From a virus, in IMG/VR virus record IMGVR_UViG_3300020463_000073, positions 1 through 32,667 of that record: DNA of 32,667 nt; one strand, 5' to 3'. Below are positions 1 to 5,075 of this stretch, piece after piece. The translations under genes were made by a program, and so were the position numbers. Each line of letters opens with the position of its first letter. The stretch's first letter is position 1. Under the pieces are notes generated by a model, which saw only the letters and a program-made list of their open reading frames with translations, ran no database searches and was not told where the DNA came from.

Positions 1-63
1 ACGCATCACATTTTTAGCCAAACGCTGTTGTAGCGTAAGATTAGTACTTCCTAGTACAAACAT
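1..63 (-). CDS. Partial 5' end of a minus-strand phage gene (21 codons visible)
   Basis: The start codon is at 63-61, with a strong AAGGAGAA ribosome-binding site seven bases upstream. The reading frame then stays open to the window edge. It lies 12 bases after the stop of the 41-aa ORF, so it continues the same minus-strand operon. The visible peptide begins MFVLGSTNL and continues with TLQQRLAKNVMR. In several phages a CobS-like AAA+ ATPase is followed by a VWA-type or DUF2201-type putative metallopeptidase, and the QRLAKNV segment would suit the N-terminus of such a protein. That is inference from 21 residues and context only. Confidence 0.6.
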   Translation of the reverse strand, partial: MFVLGSTNLTLQQRLAKNVMR

Positions 64-75
64 AGATTATTCTCC

Positions 76-201
76 TTACTTCTGTACTCGTATATATTCA
101 CGAGTTATTTTATGTTTAAAGTACAACGCAGACTCGTCCTCGTGCATGTACATGTATAGGTCTTTCATAACTTCGAAAGCCTCTTCAAACTTCTGTCTCA
201 T
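76..201 (-). CDS. Small acidic-basic protein of 41 aa, unknown function
   Basis: A 41-codon ORF starts at 201 behind an excellent AAGGAGA site and ends 12 bases before the next minus-strand start. The peptide is predicted helical: an N-terminal segment rich in Glu, Phe and Met (RQKFEEAFEVMKDLYMYM), an acidic turn (HEDES), and a basic tail with KHKITREYIR. No membrane segment or metal motif is visible. I do not recognise the family. The tight spacing and good ribosome-binding sites on both sides argue that it is translated. Confidence 0.65.
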   Translation of the reverse strand: MRQKFEEAFEVMKDLYMYMHEDESALYFKHKITREYIRVQK

Positions 202-222
202 AGTATCTCCTTGGATTTAAAT

Positions 223-238
223 ACGGATTTTAATCCGT
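223..238. other. Inverted repeat ACGGATT-TT-AATCCGT
   Basis: A 7-bp perfect inverted repeat with a 2-base spacer sits in the gap between the 28-aa and 41-aa ORFs, just after the stop of the former. No T-run follows, so it is not a convincing terminator. It may be an RNA processing or stabilising hairpin or a protein-binding site. Confidence 0.3.
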
Positions 239-324
239 TAGATTAGTTGGAAGTGGATACCGAGTATCCACCCCATTACCATTAAGATTGCTAACAACCC
301 GATTAGTTTGTCTTCACCTGTCAT
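238..324 (-). CDS. 28-aa single-membrane-span micro-ORF coupled to the AAA+ ATPase gene
   Basis: The ATG at 324-322 overlaps the ATPase stop codon as TAATG, so translation is probably coupled by re-initiation. The short peptide begins MTGEDK and then has an uninterrupted hydrophobic run (LIGLLAILMVMGWILGI) long enough for one membrane span, ending HFQLI. No independent Shine-Dalgarno is evident. An 8-bp perfect inverted repeat (GTGGATAC / GTATCCAC, 253-271) lies inside the ORF. It could be a small inner-membrane protein, but a chance ORF at a coupled junction cannot be excluded. No function is assigned. Confidence 0.5.
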   Translation of the reverse strand: MTGEDKLIGLLAILMVMGWILGIHFQLI

Positions 325-1448
325 TACACACCCGCCGATTTCTTGTCAGTTGCGCGTAGGTAGTTGTTTGCCATTGTGAAGTCAGTGAACTTCTTGTTCG
401 TGACCACAGCCTGTTGGCGCTTCTTGTCAAACTTGTCTGAGTACACACCGTTGACGAACATGCCATGCGCTTCTGTAGGTAAGCGATCCATGTAGTCCAT
501 CCATGAGTCCATCCATGAACGATCAATGTTCGATAGAGTACGATACATCATCAGGCATATAGCCGCCGCGTTTGTAGGAACCTTGGCAGACTTTGGATTG
601 TTCTTGATTTCATCCAACGGAACAAGCTGATCCGACAGAGAGAACTGAGCCTTCAAGTCCGTAGCCGCACGTTCACCAACACAACCGATAAGGTTTGCTA
701 CTGTAACGTCAGGCCCGAGCTGATCACGTACCTTCAGAATGTGAGACGCGTTCTCAAGTGATCGCGGTGTAACAAACGCCCGTCGTTGTACCTTCGGGTG
801 GTAGATGTACTCGTTGTCCTCTGGGTTCTCTACATCAGTGAATGAGTCAAAGATCTCAGGGTGTTCTTTCGCAAACAAGATAATCTGTGGATCACAGTTG
901 TTCCTGATAGCCCATTCCATCCACTGTTCATTAGTCCACTTCTTGACTGTAATCACACAGAAACGGTTCCGTGCATGAGGCTGTAGTAAGTCACCGACAC
1001 CTTCTGCCCCGAGGTTAGTCGTACCGTACACAATACTTTCTGGGTGTAGATCGTAACCACCCATTTTGCGTTCGTACATCAGGCAGAGTAGTGCGTTCTG
1101 CACAGACTTGTTTGCCTTACCAAACTCATCGATCATGATGATCACTGGACCGTCAACGTGTAAGCCAAGTTCTTCGTTCGCAATGAACCGAACAAATTGA
1201 CCGTCAGCGTCCAACTCTATGAACTTAGGTAGCTGAAGATCACCCACATCTTTGTTAGTGGCATCGCAATAGAATACACGATGCTTCGGGTGCTTCTCTG
1301 CAAGCATGAAGCGTGTTGCAGATTTACCGTTACCAATGTCACCCTCAAGGATGAAGGTTAGCTTGTGACCCAACAACGATATTGAATTAACGCAGTTGTC
1401 TAGATCCTGTGCATACATGGATGATGCAGTGTTATTAAAGTTTACCAT
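324..1448 (-). CDS. AAA+ ATPase of the MoxR/CobS type
   Basis: This 374-aa protein is a P-loop AAA+ ATPase. Visible motifs are Walker A (GDIGNGKSA, residues 36-44), Walker B (VIIMIDEFG, about 102-110), a sensor-1-like segment (VYGTTN, about 140-145) and a candidate arginine finger (HARNRF, about 158-163). The region after residue 170 lacks a recognisable accessory domain. MoxR/CobS ATPases act as chaperone-like remodelling motors, usually with a VWA-domain partner. Phage members are often annotated as cobaltochelatase CobS, but nothing here implies cobalt chelation. The start at 1448 follows an AGGAGAA site. A palindromic operator-like site lies about 30 bp upstream. The neighbouring 311-aa gene and the partial gene at 1-63 are likely functional partners. 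Confidence 0.85.
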   Translation of the reverse strand: MVNFNNTASSMYAQDLDNCVNSISLLGHKLTFILEGDIGNGKSATRFMLAEKHPKHRVFYCDATNKDVGDLQLPKFIELDADGQFVRFIANEELGLHVDGPVIIMIDEFGKANKSVQNALLCLMYERKMGGYDLHPESIVYGTTNLGAEGVGDLLQPHARNRFCVITVKKWTNEQWMEWAIRNNCDPQIILFAKEHPEIFDSFTDVENPEDNEYIYHPKVQRRAFVTPRSLENASHILKVRDQLGPDVTVANLIGCVGERAATDLKAQFSLSDQLVPLDEIKNNPKSAKVPTNAAAICLMMYRTLSNIDRSWMDSWMDYMDRLPTEAHGMFVNGVYSDKFDKKRQQAVVTNKKFTDFTMANNYLRATDKKSAGV

Positions 1449-1475
1449 AAGATTGTTCTCCTGTTTATATGGTTT

Positions 1476-1496
1476 GTTATTATCGATAATAATAAC
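1476..1496. promoter_or_regulatory. Operator-like palindrome, copy 1
   Basis: The 16-bp perfect palindrome TTATTATCGATAATAA (1477-1492), preceded by TTG on the plus strand, lies between the 311-aa gene and the ATPase start about 28 bases away. Near-identical sites occur at 2651-2668, 3302-3320 and 4217-4234. The repetition and position suggest a binding site for a dimeric regulator. A purely structural role is also possible. Confidence 0.6.
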
Positions 1497-1501
1497 CCCG
1501 A

Positions 1502-2437
1502 CTATATGTCGAGGTTAGGGATTGAAGCGAGGACATCATCGACCACGCTTTTAGTTTCGTCACGCTCATAGCCTTCTTCACGTAACGACTCATTGGTTTT
1601 ACCTTGAAAGGCGTACTCCAATTTGTTTGCGGCATCGACCATCTTGGAATCATTGGTGATGTTCAATGTCCGTAGCTGTGTGACCAGTTCCTGAGCCGCA
1701 GGGACAAGTGTGTCCTTGAACGTCTGTAACTTGCCGTCGTCTTTGTAGCCCAACGCTTTAGACACACGCTCCAAACATTTATGCGTACGCTTCCACATAT
1801 CATGGTTACTCTTCAACGCGTTTTCTTGTATCACGCTGTGCATATCAGATTTCATTTGCTCAAGAGCCTGTTTGGGCAGATCGCAACGTATATCTGTAGG
1901 ATCAGGTGTACCCCATGTCTTGAGACTGAAACGATACTTAGACCGAAACGTATCCCAATCATAGTACAGAGAGGGATCGTGCATGTCAGCGAATACGTTT
2001 GCTAGTTCTCGCATTGCATCTGGATATGTCTGTCTAAGATCGTTATCGAGCATACTATCCATCTGCTCCTGATGACCTGTCATGGTCTCGACATAGTCTA
2101 GGTAACTCAGTGTTGGTATAATACGTAAGCCACTGTCAGACCAAGTAACTGTCAGTCTCTCATGCTCACGCCGAACAAAACCGATATGGCTTTTCAATTT
2201 CTTGTACTCTTCCCAACCTTCGTAAAGGTTCTTATGCACAGCCGCTGGCTTGATTGGCCTACCGTTAACGTCATGCAAAGTAAGCTTGAAAAGTTCTGCA
2301 ATTTTCTGCGTAGCTTCTTTGTCCTCTCGAGTGATCGGTGGTTGACTGATGTTCAACTCTACTACACATGTTGATGTTGCAAGGGATTGGTAGTTGTCTA
2401 CATTAATCCCAGATAAGTTTGTATCTACCATGTTCAT
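1502..2437 (-). CDS. Phage protein, possibly DUF3150-like, partner of the AAA+ ATPase
   Basis: This 311-aa soluble protein has no signal peptide or membrane segment. It is rich in charged helices, with a central Tyr/Trp-containing stretch (YYDWDTFRSKYRFSLKTWG, about residues 158-176) and a helical C-terminal half. Size, composition and position directly upstream of a CobS-like ATPase match the DUF3150-type proteins that accompany such ATPases in phages. I could not confirm this by alignment. The start at 2437 follows AAAGGAGAA, and its ATG overlaps the TGA of the 47-aa ORF (ATGA), so the two are coupled. It probably acts with the ATPase as a remodelling complex; the substrate is unknown. Confidence 0.6.
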   Translation of the reverse strand: MNMVDTNLSGINVDNYQSLATSTCVVELNISQPPITREDKEATQKIAELFKLTLHDVNGRPIKPAAVHKNLYEGWEEYKKLKSHIGFVRREHERLTVTWSDSGLRIIPTLSYLDYVETMTGHQEQMDSMLDNDLRQTYPDAMRELANVFADMHDPSLYYDWDTFRSKYRFSLKTWGTPDPTDIRCDLPKQALEQMKSDMHSVIQENALKSNHDMWKRTHKCLERVSKALGYKDDGKLQTFKDTLVPAAQELVTQLRTLNITNDSKMVDAANKLEYAFQGKTNESLREEGYERDETKSVVDDVLASIPNLDI

Positions 2438-2577
2438 GATTGTTCTCCTTTACCTTGGTAGTTATTTAAGAATGCGCGATCAGCTTCTAAACAAGCGTCA
2501 GGCACAGGTTGCTCCCTTACGGGAAGTTCGGGCGTTAGGTAACGCATAAACTCTTCAAAGACTTCTTCGTCGGTCAT
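2434..2577 (-). CDS. 47-aa acidic micro-ORF, unknown function
   Basis: The ATG at 2577-2575 sits behind a near-ideal AGGAGG site. The ORF ends in TGA overlapping the start of the 311-aa gene by four bases. The peptide begins MTDEEVFEEFMRYLTPELP and contains a Pro-rich middle (PVREQPVPD) and one Cys. It belongs to a chain of three overlapping ORFs (20, 47 and 311 codons). Overlap at both ends and a strong ribosome-binding site support real translation. It could be a small regulator or a leader that sets translation of the 311-aa gene. The family is not recognised. Confidence 0.65.
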   Translation of the reverse strand: MTDEEVFEEFMRYLTPELPVREQPVPDACLEADRAFLNNYQGKGEQS

Positions 2578-2636
2578 AGATATATCCTCCTACGAAAACG
2601 CTTGATCACAATGATCTCTTTTGTGTTCTCTCCCAT
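2574..2636 (-). CDS. 20-aa basic leader peptide, first ORF after operator copy 2
   Basis: The ATG at 2636-2634 is preceded by AAAGGAACAAACC, the same ribosome-binding context as the 65-aa gene upstream. The 20-residue product is basic at the C-terminus (KRFRRRIYL). Its TGA overlaps the ATG of the 47-aa ORF. It is the first translated unit after the palindrome at 2651-2668. It could be a leader peptide or simply a short overprinted ORF, because its 3' codons also carry the AGGAGG of the next gene. Confidence 0.45.
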   Translation of the reverse strand: MGENTKEIIVIKRFRRRIYL

Positions 2637-2650
2637 TGGTTTGTTCCTTT

Positions 2651-2668
2651 GTTATTATCGATAATAAC
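2651..2668. promoter_or_regulatory. Operator-like palindrome, copy 2
   Basis: GTTATTATCGATAATAAC is a perfect 18-bp palindrome and the longest of the four copies. It lies 14 bases upstream of the 20-aa ORF and abuts the stop codon of the 65-aa gene. This suggests that the 20/47/311-codon chain has its own regulated start within the operon. Confidence 0.65.
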
Positions 2669-2865
2669 TATCGACATTTTTGGTTGAGGTGGAGCAAGTC
2701 AGACTTGCGAGATATCACAGTGTAGTTACCTTTGTGTAATGGTACGACACAGTGGACGACTTGACGTGCGGCTTCCTCGCCACAGTCTTTGCAAACACGA
2801 TAGCCTAGGAGACGTCTGCGTACGTCGTAGGTTGTGCCGCAATCAATGCAAGTTGCTTTCTTCAT
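2668..2865 (-). CDS. 65-aa zinc-ribbon phage protein
   Basis: Two CxxC knuckles (CIDC, residues 5-8; CKDC, 25-28) with an intervening basic YDVRRR segment form a typical small zinc ribbon. The C-terminus is SDLLHLNQKCR. Small proteins with this CxxC...CxxC and LNQK layout are, as far as I recall, common hypothetical proteins in marine phage genomes. Such ribbons usually bind nucleic acid or a host protein, but no specific role is known. The start at 2865 follows AAGGAACAAACAA. A good sigma70-type promoter lies about 40 bp upstream, making this the first gene of the leftmost operon. The stop overlaps operator copy 2. Confidence 0.75.
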   Translation of the reverse strand: MKKATCIDCGTTYDVRRRLLGYRVCKDCGEEAARQVVHCVVPLHKGNYTVISRKSDLLHLNQKCR

Positions 2866-2906
2866 TTGTTTGTTCCTTGTTTTGTTAGATTTCTAGTTAG
2901 ATGAAG

Positions 2907-2935
2907 AATATAGCATATAACATCCTAAATGTCAA
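2907..2935 (-). promoter_or_regulatory. Sigma70-type promoter for the 65-aa gene and operon
   Basis: On the minus strand, a perfect TTGACA (2935-2930) is followed after exactly 17 bp by TATATT (2912-2907), five of six consensus bases. Transcription would start near 2900, about 35 bases before the 65-aa gene. It is the clearest promoter in the window and implies use of host RNA polymerase for this operon. Confidence 0.75.
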
Positions 2936-2992
2936 ATGATGTACAAACGCGTCCATACCGATTGATGTACGTAAATGCGTTGGGAGTTGTAT

Positions 2993-3264
2993 TGTAACCA
3001 CGTAACTTACATTGTAACCAATGAGACTATCCTAAGTCATTGAAAAGATTATAATGTTACTTTGTAACCGTTTTTTGAGGGATAGATGAGGGGTAATTTT
3101 GGATTGCTAAACTGAGAAGAAATCGCCTGTTTACGGACGAACAAGGCTTCATGGTACTCTATATATTAAAAATAGGTAACAAAGTAACAATATAATAATA
3201 ACAAGTACTTGCAAGTTACACGGTGGTTACATTACTGGGGGATTTGGTTACATTAGCGGTTACA
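2993..3264. repeat. Inverted groups of GGTTACA iterons (3 + 3)
   Basis: TGTAACC occurs at 2993-2999, 3013-3019 and 3063-3069. Its reverse complement GGTTACA occurs at 3225-3231, 3246-3252 and 3258-3264. With flanks the consensus is YGGTTACAWW. The groups face each other across about 155 bp that include an A+T-rich stretch. A longer near-perfect inverted repeat (GTTACTTTGTAACC at 3056-3069 against GGTAACAAAGTAAC at 3175-3188) brackets the core. The layout resembles initiator or regulator binding arrays. Confidence 0.6.
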
Positions 3265-3268
3265 TTAT

Positions 3269-3293
3269 GCGTACTGCTAGAACGATAACTGGC
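3269..3293 (+). repeat. 25-bp direct repeat, copy 1
   Basis: This 25-bp sequence beginning GCGTACTGCTAG and ending ATAACTGGC is exactly repeated at 3411-3435. Bases on either side differ, so the exact match is limited to these 25 bp. Confidence 0.8.
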
Positions 3294-3301
3294 CTCACAC
3301 T

Positions 3302-3320
3302 TGTTATTATTGATAATAAT
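3302..3320. promoter_or_regulatory. Operator-like palindrome, copy 3 (one central mismatch)
   Basis: TTATTATTGATAATAA differs from the other copies by one central base. It keeps the preceding TTG and the following TA. No start codon lies nearby on either strand, unlike the other copies. It lies between the two 25-bp direct repeats. Confidence 0.5.
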
Positions 3321-3360
3321 ACAGCCGCGCAGGAAGCTGGGCCTTTACAATACCACACAT

Positions 3361-3370
3361 AGACATGTCT
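3361..3370. repeat. AGACATGTCT palindrome
   Basis: A 10-bp perfect palindrome recurs as the 12-bp CAGACATGTCTG at 3467-3478, with a near copy CAGACATATCTG at 4309-4320. The three copies flank the 3537-4187 gene and the 25-bp repeats. They may form a second type of regulator site. Confidence 0.4.
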
Positions 3371-3410
3371 GGCTAAGATAGTAAACTGGTTATACCCGGT
3401 TATACAACTC

Positions 3411-3435
3411 GCGTACTGCTAGAACGATAACTGGC
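3411..3435 (+). repeat. 25-bp direct repeat, copy 2
   Basis: This is identical to 3269-3293, 142 bp downstream. A short inverted repeat (GGCTTCC / GGAAGCC, about 3433-3460) begins at its right edge and encloses a G+C-rich loop. Confidence 0.8.
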
Positions 3436-3466
3436 TTCCCGGGCGGGCGCGTTTGGAAGCCGTAGT

Positions 3467-3478
3467 CAGACATGTCTG
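3467..3478. repeat. CAGACATGTCTG palindrome
   Basis: A perfect 12-bp palindrome about 25 bp beyond the 3' end of the minus-strand terminator. It is the second and longer copy of the 3361-3370 element. Confidence 0.4.
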
Positions 3479-3500
3479 AGGTCGTCAGAAAAAAAGGCAC

Positions 3501-3529
3501 AAAAAAAGTGGGGAACCCGAAGGTTCCCC
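3501..3529 (-). terminator. Rho-independent terminator of the 3537-4187 gene
   Basis: Read on the minus strand, GGGGAACC (3529-3522), a TTCG tetraloop and GGTTCCCC (3517-3510) form a perfect 8-bp stem, followed by AC and seven T. It starts eight bases after the gene's stop codon. A second T-run lies just beyond. It should stop transcription before the control region. Confidence 0.92.
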
Positions 3530-3536
3530 GAAGGTA

Positions 3537-4187
3537 TTACTTTAGAGTTACATTAAATCCCATGTCTTGAAATCCTGCAATTCTATGCGCTATTTCTGCT
3601 CTTTGTTTAGCAGTCTTTTCATCTGCAAACTTTTCATTTTCCATAGCCTTGAGCATACGTTTAATTGCCGCGTTAAATTCACGAGTTAACGTAGGTTCTT
3701 TTTTCTCGCGTTCTTTATCACAGATAATATGCTTTCGATTAGTGAAGGCTGTTGATAGGAACGTTACCCACTGACTTTTAGTTTTCTCTTTGTCGATGGT
3801 TATCAACTTACCCGCTTTCTTATCAGTAAAGTAGATAGTGAAAGTTTTCTTGTCTTTGCCGTCGTCTAATCCGTTAGTGAACGCTAGCATTTCAGTGTAT
3901 TGTGGCGTCGCTAACATCCCGCAATAAGCACGTGCAAACATGTTCACGTCGTAATGGGTATTATCCATCGGATTATTGCCCGGGCTATTCCAGACTTTGT
4001 TTACCCAATTAGGAACACCATCAAAGAAATTAGAAAAGATATCATGTAACGTCTTCCTATCTTCTTTTAAGTCTTCCCTTTGCTTATCCAATGCGAGTTG
4101 ATCGCGAACGATATTCAATCCCTTTTCTACTTGGGATTTAGTAGGTATTGCTGTTTCAAGTTTTACAAATGTTTTTGATTTTGTCAT
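3537..4187 (-). CDS. 216-aa phage protein, unknown function
   Basis: This is a monocistronic minus-strand gene with its own terminator and an AAGGAAATGAACA ribosome-binding context. The N-terminal third is helical and charged (about residues 15-50, KQREDLKEDRK). A middle segment contains FFDGVPNWVNKVWNSPG and a possible beta-rich KKTFTIYFTDKKAGKLITIDKEK. The C-terminus is a charged Lys/Arg/Glu-rich helix. There is no membrane segment and no catalytic motif I recognise. Operator copy 4 lies about 32 bp upstream. Its position next to the control region and separate transcription suggest an early, possibly regulatory or host-takeover protein, but this is inference only. Confidence 0.75.
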   Translation of the reverse strand: MTKSKTFVKLETAIPTKSQVEKGLNIVRDQLALDKQREDLKEDRKTLHDIFSNFFDGVPNWVNKVWNSPGNNPMDNTHYDVNMFARAYCGMLATPQYTEMLAFTNGLDDGKDKKTFTIYFTDKKAGKLITIDKEKTKSQWVTFLSTAFTNRKHIICDKEREKKEPTLTREFNAAIKRMLKAMENEKFADEKTAKQRAEIAHRIAGFQDMGFNVTLK

Positions 4188-4216
4188 TGTTCATTTCCTT
4201 ATAATGACTGATGACT

Positions 4217-4234
4217 TGTTATTATCGATAATAA
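4217..4234. promoter_or_regulatory. Operator-like palindrome, copy 4
   Basis: TTGTTATTATCGATAATAA with the perfect 16-bp core at 4219-4234. It lies about 30 bp upstream of the 3537-4187 gene, in the same relation to a start codon as copy 1. A TATTAT box on the minus strand overlaps it, so a bound protein could block that promoter. Confidence 0.6.
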
Positions 4235-4350
4235 TAGACACTAGGTAACAAGTCTTAACCCTTTGCCTAATACCATTATACAAGAAAACCCAAACGAACC
4301 AATAGCCACAGACATATCTGACTACATATTATATATAAAAAAACTAGCAT

Positions 4351-4371
4351 CCCACCGCCCCCCACCCCCCC
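4351..4371 (-). other. G-run tract, potential G-quadruplex
   Basis: On the minus strand the tract reads as G7-T-G6-C-GG-T-GGG. This satisfies the four-runs-of-three-G rule with short loops. It sits in the divergent control region about 115 bp before the terminase small subunit gene. Confidence 0.4.
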
Positions 4372-4487
4372 AGATACGCAACACGCGCACAGCAATTATA
4401 TAACTTGATTTCACTCAAATATTTTTGAAAATTACTGAAAATACGCGACCCCTTTATTTTACCGCCTATATGTACTACTGTATGCGT

Positions 4488-5075
4488 ATGAGTATTCATA
4501 TCGAACCCGAAGGTGGTATACCGATACCCCCACCCGTGAAGGGGAAGGACTTGGTAGAACGCACATCAGCCGCCTCAAAAACTATAGAACTTCTGTCTGA
4601 GCATGGGCTAGACGTGTCTGTGTCCAGTGAAGACAAAGATGTCTCTGCAAAGTTGGCAATGGCTTACGCCGCTGATCCAGTTAAGACCTCCAAGAAGGCC
4701 ACCCCCACCCGTACCTCCACCCTCACCCCCGCCACACTGTTACTTACAGACAAGATTCTAAAAGATTTTGGTCATTCTGTAGTTCAAAGCGCGGCTCAAG
4801 TACGATACCTAGTGACAAACAAACTCGTAGAAGAGACAGAGAACGAGGATGCGAAGGTTAGACTCCGTGCTTTGGAGCTGTTGGGTAAGATCGCAGATGT
4901 GGGTTTGTTTGCAGAGCGCACCGAGGTGACAGTCACACACCAGTCTACAGATGATCTAAAAGATAAGTTACGATCTAAGTTAGCTAGACTCGTAGAACCT
5001 GTAGAAGATGCAGTGATTGTAGACACGAACGCCATAGACTTAGACAAAGAGTTTGGCCTGAGAGATGACGAATAA
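4488..5075 (+). CDS. Probable terminase small subunit
   Basis: The product (about 195 aa) has a Pro-rich N-terminus (IPIPPPVKGK), a central helical block (LLTDKILKDFGHSVVQSAAQ), a LRALELLGKIADVGLF segment and a C-terminal LKDKLRSKLARL helix followed by an acidic tail. The RALELLGKIADVGLFAERTEV stretch is typical of phage small terminase subunits that recognise DNA and load it on the large subunit. It overlaps the large subunit gene by 11 bases. The start is uncertain: no Shine-Dalgarno precedes ATG 4488, nor the in-frame ATGs at 4470 and 4482, and translation from a leaderless or AU-rich 5' end is possible. Confidence 0.72.
   Translation: MSIHIEPEGGIPIPPPVKGKDLVERTSAASKTIELLSEHGLDVSVSSEDKDVSAKLAMAYAADPVKTSKKATPTRTSTLTPATLLLTDKILKDFGHSVVQSAAQVRYLVTNKLVEETENEDAKVRLRALELLGKIADVGLFAERTEVTVTHQSTDDLKDKLRSKLARLVEPVEDAVIVDTNAIDLDKEFGLRDDE

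Larger units (their letters stand above)
2866..3500. other. 635-bp non-coding control region, possible replication origin
   Basis: I see no convincing ORF with a ribosome-binding site here on either strand. It holds a minus-strand promoter, three TGTAACC and three GGTTACA repeats in inverted arrangement around an A+T-rich core, a 25-bp direct repeat, operator copy 3, two AGACATGTCT palindromes and a tandem GGTTATAC pair (about 3387-3402). The density of repeats is typical of a regulatory or origin region. No initiator protein is in the window to link it to replication. Confidence 0.6.
4188..4487. other. Divergent intergenic region between early (minus) and late (plus) genes
   Basis: About 300 bp separate the two divergent transcription units. 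It contains operator copy 4, an imperfect CAGACATATCTG, an A+T-rich stretch (about 4324-4342) and a pure C/A/G-poor tract at 4351-4371. A TATAAT on the minus strand (4275-4280) could serve the leftward gene. I do not see a clear sigma70 promoter for the rightward late operon, which may need a phage-specific activator. Confidence 0.5.

Noticed and set aside
324-1448. Naming the ATPase cobaltochelatase CobS
   Set aside because: Similarity supports only the MoxR/CobS-type AAA+ class. No other cobalamin gene is present, so metal chelation is not implied.
4425-4487. TTG start at 4425 for the terminase small subunit
   Set aside because: It would need TTG without a Shine-Dalgarno and adds an N-terminus of atypical composition. 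ATG 4488 is preferred but uncertain.
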